Part shown: positions 27,967-36,740 of the stretch, piece by piece | Layout: every line of letters starts with the position of its first letter | Position numbering within the stretch: the stretch's first letter is position 1 | Source of the DNA: Sporotomaculum syntrophicum | GTDB lineage: Bacteria; Bacillota; Desulfotomaculia; Desulfotomaculales; Desulfallaceae | Length of the DNA stretch: 64,000 nt | NCBI RefSeq assembly: GCF_009932395.1 | Contig: NZ_LSRS01000003.1 | Span: 894,754 to 958,753, forward strand | Direction: 5' to 3' | Position numbers and translations under genes: made by a program | The notes under the pieces: generated by a model | What the model saw: the letters and a program-made list of their open reading frames with translations, nothing else | Databases searched by the model: none | What the model was told of the DNA's origin: nothing

Positions 27967-28130
27967 AGCTCAGTAGCATATATTATTATATTTTATGTTC
28001 AGCCAGATGTCAATTAGAATATTTCCCCGGAAAATGTGTTTCTAATTAAATAAAATTACTGTAGAAGGAAAGTTATGCTGAGTGTTAAATATAAATATCA
28101 TAATGGAAGTGGAAAAAAGGAGTGAACACT

Positions 28131-28313
28131 TTGCCCAAAATACTGGCTGCCCTTACAGCTATCATCACTATTACTACCGTCGTGCTGGGGCTCGCTGCTT
28201 ACCTTGGTGTTGACGGCGCAGCAAAGTACCACCTAATCGCCGGACTGCTGGCCCTGGTAGCGGTACTGATCGCCACCCACCTTCTATACCATGGCAAATT
28301 GGGTAGAAAATAA
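28131..28313 (+). CDS. Small two-helix membrane protein
   Basis: 60 residues from TTG 28131, chosen because AAAAAAGGAG (28113-28122) ends 8 bases upstream; the GTG at 28122 is inside that site. Two hydrophobic helices (ILAALTAIITITTVVLGLAAYLG and YHLIAGLLALVAVLIATHLLY) with a basic tail KLGRK. No family recognised. It precedes murI by 85 bases on the same strand. Confidence 0.6.
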   Translation: MPKILAALTAIITITTVVLGLAAYLGVDGAAKYHLIAGLLALVAVLIATHLLYHGKLGRK

Positions 28314-28398
28314 CTCAATAACAGGCTAAATATTGCATACTACTGGTTATAATGATATCCTGAGATGGAATATATTAAAGGATGGAGGTGAGGCAACC

Positions 28399-29199
28399 TT
28401 GCCCAACCCGAATCCCATTGGGATTTTTGATTCGGGTGTGGGAGGTATATCGGTGTTGAAGGAAATTCGTCTCCTGATGCCTGGTGAAGACATTCTTTAT
28501 TATGCCGATTCCGCCCATTGTCCATATGGAGCACAACCGCCGGAATACATTCGCCTGCGGACAACTGCCATCACTCGCTTTTTAATCGACGCCGGAGCTA
28601 AATTAATTGTCGCGGCCTGCAACACGGCATCTATAGCCAGCTTAGATTACCTGCGCCATGAGTTTCAGATACCCATTGTGGGCATGGAGCCCGCTATAAA
28701 ACCAGCCGCCAAGATAACCCGCAACGGTAAAATAGGCGTGCTAGCCACCGGGGTGACCCTTAACGGCGACCGGTTTAATTCCCTGTTAACACGTTTCGCT
28801 GATAATATAGAAGTTATCAATGTGCCCTGCCCGGGTCTAGTGGAACAAGTGGAAACGGGGCAGTTGGACACCCCGGAGACGGCTGAGTTGCTGAGCAATT
28901 TTTTACAACCGCTCATCACCGGGGATGTGGATACGGTAGTACTGGGTTGCACGCACTACCCCTTCCTGCGCCCACTGGTGGAAGCGATCATGGGAACCGG
29001 GGTAACGGTTATTGATACCGGATGCGCCGTGGCCAAAAGGGTTTACCAAGTGCTGCAGGAGGAAGACCTGCTGGCGGATACTCCCCCCGGGAAAGCCACA
29101 GAAACTTTTTATACTAGCGGCGATGCAGACCTGGTCAGACAGGTCATCAGGCATTTATGGCAGCACCCTAATATATCAGTCGAGTACATAGCGTTATAA
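28399..29199 (+). CDS. murI: Glutamate racemase
   Basis: 266 residues. IGIFDSGVGGISVLKEI starts the fold; the two catalytic cysteines are in VAACNTASIASLDYL and VLGCTHYPFL. It supplies D-glutamate for peptidoglycan. TTG at 28399 is the start, with GGAGGTGA 7 bases upstream; the ORF extends 22 codons further without support. A terminator overlaps its stop codon. Confidence 0.94.
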   Translation: MPNPNPIGIFDSGVGGISVLKEIRLLMPGEDILYYADSAHCPYGAQPPEYIRLRTTAITRFLIDAGAKLIVAACNTASIASLDYLRHEFQIPIVGMEPAIKPAAKITRNGKIGVLATGVTLNGDRFNSLLTRFADNIEVINVPCPGLVEQVETGQLDTPETAELLSNFLQPLITGDVDTVVLGCTHYPFLRPLVEAIMGTGVTVIDTGCAVAKRVYQVLQEEDLLADTPPGKATETFYTSGDADLVRQVIRHLWQHPNISVEYIAL

Positions 29200-29229
29200 G
29201 CCCCGGTTATTCTTAACCAGGGCTTTTTA
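29199..29229 (+). terminator. Rho-independent terminator of murI
   Basis: AGCCCCGGTTA pairs with TAACCAGGGCT (one mismatch), then TTTTTAT. Confidence 0.85.
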
Positions 29230-29241
29230 TAATCCTATCTT

Positions 29242-29868
29242 TTATTCAATTATTTCTCCCTCAACGTCGATTGTATCCCCCAACCAGTTCTCATAACTAT
29301 TTTTCTCATAATAATCTGCAGCAAGGCGTCCGATTTGCCGGCAAACAAAATAATTCACTGAACCCGAGATGACCGCACCCAAGAACGGGATTATTTTTAG
29401 AACTGTTCGCTGAGAGGCCCGTATACCCAGTGAGATCAGCAGATCACGAGCGAGACGGGTAAAAAACTGGTTTTCCATCTGCTGCATCGCCAGCTTGCTA
29501 ATGGTCTTGCTGGCCGCATCAGAGCCCAAAGCGGAAGCCATGACCCATAACGCCTCCCGGGACACCCCGGGCAAATACAGATCACGTCCGTATACGGCAG
29601 ACATTTCCAGCACCATTTCCGCGGTGAAATACCCCACAGCAGTCATATCTAGCACAGTGCCCCCCACCAGCGTAACCAGCGTGCCAATAACCGGCAGTGC
29701 CGCCGGGAGAGCAGTAACTGCGCCACTGACCGCGCAAAGTCTGCTTTTTTGGACGATAATCAGCTCACATAGCTCCCGGTTTGATTTATCTGGATGCTCC
29801 TTACGCAGTTTTTCCACTCTGCGGCGCACTTCTTCTTTGTTTACCATCATTAAGGGATTAAATATCAT
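29242..29868 (-). CDS. EcsC-like membrane-associated protein of unknown function
   Basis: 208 residues. After a basic coiled N-terminus (NKEEVRRRVEKLRKEHPDKSNRELCELII) come hydrophobic, glycine-rich segments: AVSGAVTALPAALPVIGTLVTLVGGTVLDMTAVGYFTAEMVLEMSAVYG and, near the end, IIPFLGAVISGSVNYFVCRQIGRLA. This pattern resembles the EcsC/DUF697-type families. No catalytic motif is seen and the function is unknown. It is convergent with murI. Confidence 0.6.
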   Translation of the reverse strand: MIFNPLMMVNKEEVRRRVEKLRKEHPDKSNRELCELIIVQKSRLCAVSGAVTALPAALPVIGTLVTLVGGTVLDMTAVGYFTAEMVLEMSAVYGRDLYLPGVSREALWVMASALGSDAASKTISKLAMQQMENQFFTRLARDLLISLGIRASQRTVLKIIPFLGAVISGSVNYFVCRQIGRLAADYYEKNSYENWLGDTIDVEGEIIE

Positions 29869-29991
29869 ATTTTAGCACCATACTTTAATATACATATTTA
29901 AGCCTGGAGATACTTAACAGCTGGACAATTTTTACATTATATGGTAATTTATTAATATATTCCAGATTTTTTCAGGAGGCATTATCTTAGT

Positions 29992-30939
29992 TTGAAAAAA
30001 GTCGTTTTCTATGTGCTGTTATCAGTTTTTCTGTTATCCAGCGCTTCAGCAATTAGTGAGCCGTTTAAAAAAAATATGCAAGCTTCTACTGACTATGAAC
30101 CACTGCAAAGGCATATTACCGGCTATCTAGCTCAGCAACCCGGTGTCTACGGGCTTTATTTCGTTGATCTGGAATCCGGTCAGGAATTTGGCTATCACTC
30201 CCAAACGATCTTTCATGCCGCCAGTACTTTTAAGATACCCATGAACCTCTATCTATACCGCGCAGCGGAACACGGCCAAATAGAACTTTCAGAACAACTG
30301 CTTTTTACTGAAACACACATGGAAGGGGGCACCGGCATTTTAAAGAGCCACACGCCCGGAGGCAGCTACAGCATAGCCCAGCTGGCCGACTACTCCATAT
30401 TGTACAGCGATAATGTAGCCACCAATATCTTATTGACCCGTCTGGGCAAGGAAAACGTCAAAGAGTACATGCGTTCCCTTGGTGGCCAGGTAGTGGACAA
30501 TGAGCAAAATATTACTTGCCCCTATGATTTGGCGTTATATATGCAGGAAGTCATACAACTAGCCAAAAAGCCGTCAGGAGAAAAGCTATTGGACAACCTG
30601 TTTGACAACCTGCTCAAAGACCGCATTCCAGCTCCCCTACCGCCAGGAATTAAAGTAGCTAATAAAATAGGCACCTGGCCGCCAACTAACACATACAACG
30701 ACGCTGCTTATGTTGTTCACCCGGATAAGCCGTATATACTGGTCATAACCAGCGAAAACACCCCCGGTTACAGTGCGGCGCGGGAAGTAATTCGGCACCT
30801 TTCAGAACTGGTCTACCATTATCAATCCAATGGGACGGTACCGGCAAGTTTAAAGCAACCGGGTACCGCTCACGCAACTGGTGTATGTTACCCCTTGCTA
30901 GCCGGAGGATTTTATGCTATGATAAATTTTGTTCAATAA
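29992..30939 (+). CDS. Secreted class A beta-lactamase-like serine hydrolase
   Basis: 315 residues from a TTG with AGGAGG upstream. A signal peptide covers about 1-21 (KKVVFYVLLSVFLLSSASA). Active-site motifs are present: S78-T-F-K (SxxK), S139-D-N (SDN) and NKIGTW in place of KTG. It could be a beta-lactamase or a muropeptide/DD-carboxypeptidase-like enzyme; KIG rather than KTG and the chromosomal setting leave this open. The 3' end runs into tRNA-Ala six bases later. Confidence 0.8.
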   Translation: MKKVVFYVLLSVFLLSSASAISEPFKKNMQASTDYEPLQRHITGYLAQQPGVYGLYFVDLESGQEFGYHSQTIFHAASTFKIPMNLYLYRAAEHGQIELSEQLLFTETHMEGGTGILKSHTPGGSYSIAQLADYSILYSDNVATNILLTRLGKENVKEYMRSLGGQVVDNEQNITCPYDLALYMQEVIQLAKKPSGEKLLDNLFDNLLKDRIPAPLPPGIKVANKIGTWPPTNTYNDAAYVVHPDKPYILVITSENTPGYSAAREVIRHLSELVYHYQSNGTVPASLKQPGTAHATGVCYPLLAGGFYAMINFVQ

Positions 30940-30945
30940 ATATTA

Positions 30946-31020
30946 GGGCGTGTAGCTCAGTGGGAGAGCACTGCGTTCGCAACGCAGGGGTCGGGGGTTC
31001 GAATCCCCTCTCGTCCACCA
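30946..31020 (+). tRNA. tRNA-Ala (anticodon CGC), CCA encoded
   Basis: Anticodon arm CTGCG-TTCGCAA-CGCAG, T-arm GGGGGTTCGAATCCCCT, acceptor GGGCGTG against CTCGTCC, and encoded CCA. The acceptor carries a G-U at pair 3-70 (the alanine identity pair) and a U-U mismatch at pair 6-67. Confidence 0.9.
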
Positions 31021-31045
31021 AAAGGCCGACAGGCCTTTATTTTTA
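31021..31045 (+). terminator. Rho-independent terminator of tRNA-Ala
   Basis: AAAGGCC-GACA-GGCCTTT then ATTTTTAT, directly after the tRNA. Confidence 0.85.
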
Positions 31046-31274
31046 TCTCCATCATATCACAACTATAGCCCAAGATCAGCTGCCCTATTTTGCCACTCGT
31101 TTTTTATATAGCGCATCCCCTAAAAATAAACATACGCTAACTCTATTCTTCTAAATCTTTGGTACTCCTCCTTATTCTAACGATCTACAAGAGCGTCGCT
31201 CTTTGCCATTACCCCTTTCTTGCTAAATCTATCATATTATTTTAAAATGAACAAAAATACTAAGGGGGGTTATT

Positions 31275-31820
31275 ATGTACTGGGAAAATAAAGGGCCCAG
31301 TAACACAGCTGCTACAATTCAAGCTGCACTGGACCGGGCTGGGGAATTAAATATCCAAAATATTGTGGTAGCCTCCAGCAGCGGGGAGACTGCCCGCAAA
31401 TTGATTGGCTGTGGTCGCCGGGTGATCTGTGTCACCTATCATGCAGGTTACAACACCCCCGGCAGCAGGAGTATGAGCGAGGAAACGATAGCCGAGCTGC
31501 AACAGCATGACATCCAGGTACTGTGCACCACCCACCTGCTGGCGGGAGTGGACCGGGCTATCCGTAACAAATTCGGGGGCGTTTACCCGGCTGAGATCAT
31601 GGCCCAGACACTCCGCATGCTGGGCCAGGGGGTTAAGGTATGTGTGGAAATCAGCGGTATGGCCCTCGATGCCGGCTTGATTCCCTTTGGGGAAGAGATC
31701 GTGGCCATCGGCGGTTCCGCCAAAGGAGCCGATACTGCAGCCGTTATTGTACCTGCCCATTCTGACCATTTCTTTGACTCTAAAGTTAAGGAAATTATCT
31801 GCAAACCCAGGCATTTTTAG
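31275..31820 (+). CDS. Pyruvate kinase C-terminal-domain-like protein
   Basis: 181 residues. NTAATIQAALDRAGELNIQNIVVASSSGETARKLIG and VICVTYHAGYNTPG resemble the allosteric C-terminal domain of pyruvate kinase, here free-standing. Later EIVAIGGSAKGADTAAVIVPAHS is typical of the same family. Such stand-alone proteins have no proven function; a regulatory or small-molecule-binding role is likely. AGGGGGG lies upstream of the ATG. Confidence 0.75.
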   Translation: MYWENKGPSNTAATIQAALDRAGELNIQNIVVASSSGETARKLIGCGRRVICVTYHAGYNTPGSRSMSEETIAELQQHDIQVLCTTHLLAGVDRAIRNKFGGVYPAEIMAQTLRMLGQGVKVCVEISGMALDAGLIPFGEEIVAIGGSAKGADTAAVIVPAHSDHFFDSKVKEIICKPRHF

Positions 31821-31828
31821 GAACATCA

Positions 31829-31871
31829 AAGGCAGTTGCCATAGTAAACGTTGTGCAACTGCCTCTTTTTG
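31829..31871 (+). terminator. Rho-independent terminator
   Basis: AGGCAGTTGC (31830-31839) pairs with GCAACTGCCT (31855-31864), then CTTTTTG. Confidence 0.85.
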
Positions 31872-31899
31872 TCTTCCAGGACAACCTGCAAGTGTCAAA

Positions 31900-32949
31900 T
31901 TATCGCCTGGCATAACGGTTTATATCGATGCCCCGGCGTTCAAGCCATTCAGCAACTAAACCGGTAATTACCAGGGGCTTTTGAGATAGCTCGACAGGCT
32001 TCTGCGCTCCTACAAGCATCATCACCCGGCGCAAGTTAGTAATGAACTCAGTGATATATACAACCAGGCCTTCCGGACCCTCTTGCATTAATACCCGCAG
32101 CAATGGTCCAGCCATCGCCACCAGTGTAGCCCCGGCAGTTAGCGCCTTAACTGCTTCTTCAGCCGTGCGCAGCCCGCCCGAAGCAACTATAGAAATCCCC
32201 ATTCCGGCATTTAACGCCTCCAACAAACTGATTGCCGTAGGCAGCCCCCATTTCTCCAGGGGGATGTTGATTTCACCGGCGCGTTTTCCTTCGATAGCAG
32301 TAAAATTAGTACCTCCATAACCTCCAATATCCAGATAACGCACACCGGCCTTAGCCAGGGCGGCTACTGTCTCCAACGCCATGCCACAGCCTATTTCTTT
32401 TACTAGCACCGGCACCGGTAGATTATGCACCAACTGTTTAATATTTGCCAGGCAGCCGCTGAAATTTGCTTCCCCCTCGCGCATCGTCAATTCCTGGCTT
32501 ACATTAAGATAAAGCTGGATTCCATCGGCCTCAACCATATCAACAGCAGCCAAGGCTTCTTCAAGGGTACAAAAAGCGCTCAGATTTGCCAGCAGCAGAC
32601 CCCGGGGATTTTCCTCCCGGGCGATAGTAAATGTATCGCGCACCATCGGGTCTTCCAGCGCGGCTCGTTGCGAACCCACAGCCATGCCAATTCCTGTTGC
32701 GGCTGCCGCTCTAGCCAGCTCCCGGTTTATTACGCGCACCTCGGCATGCCCTCCGGTCAGGGCATTAATCATTAGCGGGGCGCTTAATTGTTTACCCATG
32801 AAGCTGCAGGAAGTGTCCAACTGATCCCAATTTAGTTCAGGTAGCGCGTTATGTACCAGGCGCAGGTCGGCAAAACCGGATTGGCCTAATACCTCAGGCA
32901 TTTCCACAGCGTATTTAATATGTTCAAGCTTACGCGTTTGTCTAGTAAT
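31900..32949 (-). CDS. fni: Type 2 isopentenyl-diphosphate delta-isomerase, probable AUU start
   Basis: FMN enzyme that interconverts IPP and DMAPP. Blocks: APLMINALTGGHAEV, GMAVGSQRAAL, LVKEIGCGMA, LDIGGYGGTNFTAIE, SIVASGGLRTAEEA, TLVAMAGPLLR. From the first GTG (32907) the protein lacks the family N-terminus, yet the same frame upstream codes TRQTRKLEHIKYAV, as in other Fni proteins. No ATG, GTG or TTG lies there; an ATT at 32949-32947 sits 8 bases after GGAGG and gives 349 residues, the usual length. A rare AUU start is therefore proposed. Confidence 0.88.
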   Translation of the reverse strand: MTRQTRKLEHIKYAVEMPEVLGQSGFADLRLVHNALPELNWDQLDTSCSFMGKQLSAPLMINALTGGHAEVRVINRELARAAAATGIGMAVGSQRAALEDPMVRDTFTIAREENPRGLLLANLSAFCTLEEALAAVDMVEADGIQLYLNVSQELTMREGEANFSGCLANIKQLVHNLPVPVLVKEIGCGMALETVAALAKAGVRYLDIGGYGGTNFTAIEGKRAGEINIPLEKWGLPTAISLLEALNAGMGISIVASGGLRTAEEAVKALTAGATLVAMAGPLLRVLMQEGPEGLVVYITEFITNLRRVMMLVGAQKPVELSQKPLVITGLVAEWLERRGIDINRYARR

Positions 32950-32965
32950 ATGTTGCGCCTCCCAA

Positions 32966-33490
32966 TTATTTTACCGGACGGTCAAAATATATATTTTTAC
33001 CAGTGGCAGATATGGGAATGGCACAAACAAGAGCACCCTGGACAAATCCCATCCTTCTAGCCACCGCAGCCGGGCGATACATCACCCGGTTATCAGCATT
33101 GAGCAGCCCCGCTGTTTTCGCCGCTGAACCAACGGCGATACCCAGATCAACTACCCGCCAGGCACAAAGCGGGCCTTCAAATTCCGGCCCCTGCCGGCTT
33201 GCCAATTGAGTACATGTATCATGACCGCAGGCACCGCAATTAAGGCCAAGCGGCTCGTTCTCCCGCAAAGACACCAATAATACAGCATCAGAACGCCGAA
33301 TGTTTTCCGCATCCCGGTCAAAATTAATTCTGCCGGTTGCTTTTCCGAATCTATCCATTTCATCGGCTAACTGAAGCAGGTCGTCACCTACCAGCACCTG
33401 GATGTCCAGGTAATCCTGTCCCAAGCCCTTGGGCGCCGTCCTGGCTGCTAGCGCCATAAGCTCAGCAACCGTCTGCATTATGCAAAACAA
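32966..33490 (-). CDS. DUF2148 ferredoxin-domain protein
   Basis: 174 residues. LGLNCGACGHDTCTQL followed by GPLCAWRVVDLGIAVGSAAK is the cysteine-rich DUF2148 pattern (NCGACGHxTC...C). The family is common in anaerobes and its role is unknown; it probably binds an iron-sulfur cluster. TTG 33490 is the likely start, with GGGGGTGA upstream; ATG at 33478 is the alternative. It is 17 bases upstream of fni, so the two are cotranscribed. Confidence 0.85.
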   Translation of the reverse strand: MFCIMQTVAELMALAARTAPKGLGQDYLDIQVLVGDDLLQLADEMDRFGKATGRINFDRDAENIRRSDAVLLVSLRENEPLGLNCGACGHDTCTQLASRQGPEFEGPLCAWRVVDLGIAVGSAAKTAGLLNADNRVMYRPAAVARRMGFVQGALVCAIPISATGKNIYFDRPVK

Positions 33491-33681
33491 TTAATCACCC
33501 CCACATGCCTAAGTAACATATTGTTATATCATACCACATGCTGGTCGATACTACACATACATTCTACCTTGAAAAAGGTTATTAATTAGTTTCACAATTA
33601 AATTATGTTTTATGTTTTTAAAAAATAATTTGCAAGGCAGCAGGAATTTTGAAGCTTATTCAGAATATTTTAAAATATATC

Positions 33682-33711
33682 TTGACAACAATCATTATTA
33701 TTGAATATTAT
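33682..33711 (+). promoter_or_regulatory. Likely sigma-A promoter of acuA
   Basis: TTGACA (33682-33687), an 18-base spacer, TATTAT (33706-33711). The start codon lies about 75 bases downstream. Confidence 0.55.
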
Positions 33712-33787
33712 AATTTTGTAAGTTAAACAGTAAAGACCCATGAAGTCTGTCAAATATTTATAAACTAAGCGAAAAGCGGTGGTGTCA

Positions 33788-34393
33788 ATGGCTAAAGAGG
33801 TATTGACTAACAATGGACCTGTAATAATTGAAGGTCCTGTTACTAAAGAGCATCTGGTTTCATTGGATGTAAACCGGAATTTAAACAACTTTAGGCATCC
33901 CAAGCGGCAAAAAGAGGCTATGATTTTGATAGCTGGGCATCCCGCAGGATTAGTATATATTGCCCGCTCTGGTCAGGAAATAATCGGCTATGTTTTATTT
34001 CATCACCCCTACAAATACAGTCGGTGGAGCAAGCACCCGCGCATTCTTGAGTTGGGTGCGATTGAGGTTAGCTCAGAATGGCAGCAAAAGGGTATTGCCA
34101 AAGCGTTATTACAGGAAGCATTTAAAAATCCGGTATTAGAAGAGTATGTACTAATTACCACCGAGTTTTATTGGCACTGGGATTTGAAAACCAGCGCCCT
34201 GGGACTATGGGAGTACCAGAGTATGATTAAACGTCTTTATGGAACAGTGGGCTTTAAGCGGCGGCATACTGATGATCCTGAAATACTGGAGCATTCAGCC
34301 AACATGCTAATGGTGCGCATTGGAAAAAATGTAAGTAAAAATCACATCGAAATGCTTAGCGAGCTTACTTACCAAAATTCCATTATCATGTAA
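33788..34393 (+). CDS. acuA: AcuA-like GNAT protein acetyltransferase
   Basis: 201 residues. GPVIIEGPVTKEHL, IELGAIEVSSEWQQKGIAKALL (acetyl-CoA loop), EYVLITTEFYWHWDLKTSALGLWEYQSMIKRLYGTVGF and DDPEI..H.ANMLMVRIGKNVS match Bacillus AcuA from memory, along the whole length. AcuA acetylates and switches off acetyl-CoA synthetase. acuB and acuC do not follow. The ATG at 33788 is weakly served by GGTGG; GTG 33779 is the alternative. Confidence 0.85.
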   Translation: MAKEVLTNNGPVIIEGPVTKEHLVSLDVNRNLNNFRHPKRQKEAMILIAGHPAGLVYIARSGQEIIGYVLFHHPYKYSRWSKHPRILELGAIEVSSEWQQKGIAKALLQEAFKNPVLEEYVLITTEFYWHWDLKTSALGLWEYQSMIKRLYGTVGFKRRHTDDPEILEHSANMLMVRIGKNVSKNHIEMLSELTYQNSIIM

Positions 34394-34805
34394 ATAATGG
34401 GTTTTAAACAAAGGCTTAATTAGTGCTAATGACTTGGTGAAATGGTAGCCTTTATCTTTTGCTTTTAAGTTAACCGAATATTCCCACAAAATATAGCCTG
34501 CTGTTCCTATTTTTCATTCGCCATGATATTTATATCCCTGCAGCAAAGTTTGGTCTTCAATCCCAGTAAATGATAGTTTTGCGCTATGCGATTAAACAGC
34601 ACGATATTTTTTTCACACCTACTGCTTTGTCCCATACCACATGTGCACAGAGCAGTCTAATTAAGTTTGCCCATTTTATTCGAAAAGAAAGTTACCTAGC
34701 TATAAAAACCTGGTCGTTTGACCCGGTTTTTTTGACTTATTAATCAAGCAAAAAATGCACATACTATAGCTAAATAACAACTGTTAACAGGAGGTTAAGA
34801 GTTAC
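34394..34805. other. Gene-poor stretch after acuA
   Basis: About 410 bases. A minus-strand 42-codon ORF (34507-34635, MGQSSRCEKNIVLFNRIAQNYHLLGLK...) is cysteine-containing and protein-like but has no ribosome site. ACCTGG/CCCGGT with a following T7 near 34708-34735 may be a weak terminator. Confidence 0.35.
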
Positions 34806-35081
34806 ATGATATCTACTACAAGCCTGGCCGATTTTTTGGTTAAAGCGAATGAAAGACTGCCCAAGGAGGCGGAAAGAGTACTTCAAACACTGTTAGAACA
34901 AGGCAACATGAATAAAGAGGATCTTTCATTAACGGCCCGAGTTAAAAGGGCTGTACTAGATCATATTATTATGCAGTTATATGCTCTAGGACTGGTTGAG
35001 ATATCTACCGAAGGGAAAAGTAAAATCTGCAGCGCTACTAACTTAGGTGACGAATTTATTAACTTGGTCAGAGCCGGATAA
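34806..35081 (+). CDS. Small winged-helix-like protein, function unknown
   Basis: 91 residues, ATG preceded by ACAGGAGGT. LPKEAERVLQTLLEQGNMNKEDLSLTARVKRAVLDHIIMQLYALGLVEISTEGKSKICSATNLGDEFINLV has the helix-turn-helix-wing rhythm of small DNA-binding or adaptor domains. It is monocistronic and ends in a terminator that overlaps its stop codon. Confidence 0.65.
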   Translation: MISTTSLADFLVKANERLPKEAERVLQTLLEQGNMNKEDLSLTARVKRAVLDHIIMQLYALGLVEISTEGKSKICSATNLGDEFINLVRAG

Positions 35082-35096
35082 ATTTCCGGCTTTTTT
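35072..35096 (+). terminator. Rho-independent terminator overlapping a stop codon
   Basis: AGCCGG (35072-35077) pairs with CCGGCT (35086-35091), then T-run. Confidence 0.85.
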
Positions 35097-35165
35097 CATC
35101 CGTCCCTCAGGCTAGCAAACATGATATAATTACAGATACAATATTTTAGTGTAAGGAGCATAGCA

Positions 35166-35846
35166 ATGGCGGGAAATATTGAAATACTGCAAAGCATTCC
35201 CTTATTTACCCTGCTTAACAAGCAACAGCTGGAAGAGGTAGAGAAATCGATTATAGAACGCAACTATCAAAAAGGTCGGATTATTTTCATGGAAGGTGAG
35301 CCTGGAGAAGCGATATTTTTTATTAAGTCCGGCCGGGTCAAGGTAACCAAGCAAGCTAAAGATGGCCGGGAGCACATCTTGCATTTTATTTACCCCGGGG
35401 AAGTATTTGCAGAAGTGATCCTATTCGATGAAGGCAACTACCCGGCTACCGCGGAGGTAGTCGAGGATTGCACGGTGGGCTTGATTAGAAACGCGGATAT
35501 GGAAAGAATAATTGGCAATCACCCGGACATGGCTCTAGCTTTACTTAAAATAATGGCCCGGCGACTGCGTATCGCCCAGAACCAGCTGGTCGAGTTGGCC
35601 TTAATGGATACCACTCGCCGCGCTGCCAGCATGCTGCTATTCCTGGCCGGTGAACAAGGTATTAAAACAGACCGGGGTACTGTTATTAACATCTCATTGA
35701 CTAATCAGGATCTGGCCAACCTGATCGGCACATCCCGTGAAACAGCAAATCGCATATTGAATGATTTCAAAAGACAAAAGGCTATCGATATAAAAAAAAG
35801 CCAGGTTACCATACTGGATAAGTATAGATTGCGGACCTGGATTTAA
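35166..35846 (+). CDS. Crp/Fnr-family transcriptional regulator
   Basis: 226 residues: N-terminal cyclic-nucleotide-like barrel (IPLFTLLNKQQLEEVEKSI...GRIIFMEGEPGEAIFFIKSGRVKV...GEVFAEVILFDEGNYPATAEV), dimer helix, then a winged helix (ISLTNQDLANLIGTSRETANRILNDFKRQKAI). There is no cysteine set for an FNR-type cluster, so the ligand is unknown. AAGGAGC precedes the ATG. It lies beside a convergent Nudix gene; its targets cannot be told. Confidence 0.9.
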   Translation: MAGNIEILQSIPLFTLLNKQQLEEVEKSIIERNYQKGRIIFMEGEPGEAIFFIKSGRVKVTKQAKDGREHILHFIYPGEVFAEVILFDEGNYPATAEVVEDCTVGLIRNADMERIIGNHPDMALALLKIMARRLRIAQNQLVELALMDTTRRAASMLLFLAGEQGIKTDRGTVINISLTNQDLANLIGTSRETANRILNDFKRQKAIDIKKSQVTILDKYRLRTWI

Positions 35847-35856
35847 GCCAGATAAA

Positions 35857-36483
35857 CTATTCTTTGGTAATAATACTTAAAAAGTTATGGAGTATTAAGG
35901 CAGTCATGCCCCAAATAAAATAGTTTTGATATTCATAAATGTAAGCAGGTAATGACCAGCGCTTAGTCCATCCCCCCCTGTATTTTTCCGGAACCCGGTC
36001 GATGGGAAAATCAGGGCTGTAGCGGGTTGCTACTTCTAAGCTGCTTACTTGCGGAGGATTTGCCTGCAGAAAAGATAGGGGCACCGTAAAAATTTTATCC
36101 ACTTCAGACCGGTTGGGCTCAATATGCTCCGGTGACAATATCCGTCCCACGAAGGGATGTACTAGTACCCCGAAAGGAGTAATTAACCTGTCCAGCGAGC
36201 CAATAGGCACTATATCTTCAAATGAGAGTCCTAGTTCCTCCGAAGCCTCCCGCAGAGCAGCAGAGCCCGGCCGGCTAGACTCGATTTCCTCCACATGCCC
36301 GCCAGGAAAACAAATTTCACCAGGCTGCCTACTCAGGTTCATAGAGCGCACCTCAAACAGCAGCTCTAAACCGCTGGCACCCTGAACCAGCGGCAGCAAT
36401 ACCTCCGATACCAGGTAATGGTCCTTAATCATTAGATCCGGTTTATTGCTCATTAATTTTTTTCTTATTTTGTCTTCGGTCAT
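35857..36483 (-). CDS. Nudix hydrolase, CoA pyrophosphatase type
   Basis: 208 residues. LLFEVRSMNLSRQPGEICFPGGHVEEIE is the UPF0035 CoA-pyrophosphatase signature joined to the Nudix box (GGHVE...AALREASEELGL). It would cleave CoA or acyl-CoA to phosphopantetheine and 3',5'-ADP, the latter a CysQ substrate. ATG 36483 has AGGAG 8 bases upstream. Confidence 0.87.
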   Translation of the reverse strand: MTEDKIRKKLMSNKPDLMIKDHYLVSEVLLPLVQGASGLELLFEVRSMNLSRQPGEICFPGGHVEEIESSRPGSAALREASEELGLSFEDIVPIGSLDRLITPFGVLVHPFVGRILSPEHIEPNRSEVDKIFTVPLSFLQANPPQVSSLEVATRYSPDFPIDRVPEKYRGGWTKRWSLPAYIYEYQNYFIWGMTALILHNFLSIITKE

Positions 36484-36675
36484 CAACTATTCTCCTGATG
36501 CACCATGCTTAATTTTATGTACACATTTAACTTTACTGATTTATTTTTTATTGTCAATAGCTGCTCAAACACTCAATATACTGCTTTAAATCAGACAACT
36601 TGCCCTAATTTTATGGTGACTTTTTAATTTTTACCGACCCCTTCATAGTAAGATTTAGCTACCCATGAAATTATG

Positions 36676-36712
36676 ACAAAAGGGTGTGCAAGCCAGTATG
36701 CACACCCTTTCC
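36676..36712 (-). terminator. Rho-independent terminator of the amidohydrolase gene
   Basis: AAAGGGTGTGCA (36679-36690) pairs with TGCACACCCTTT (36699-36710). Confidence 0.75.
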
Positions 36713-36740
36713 TTGAGCCAAAATGACTTTCCTTAAATTA

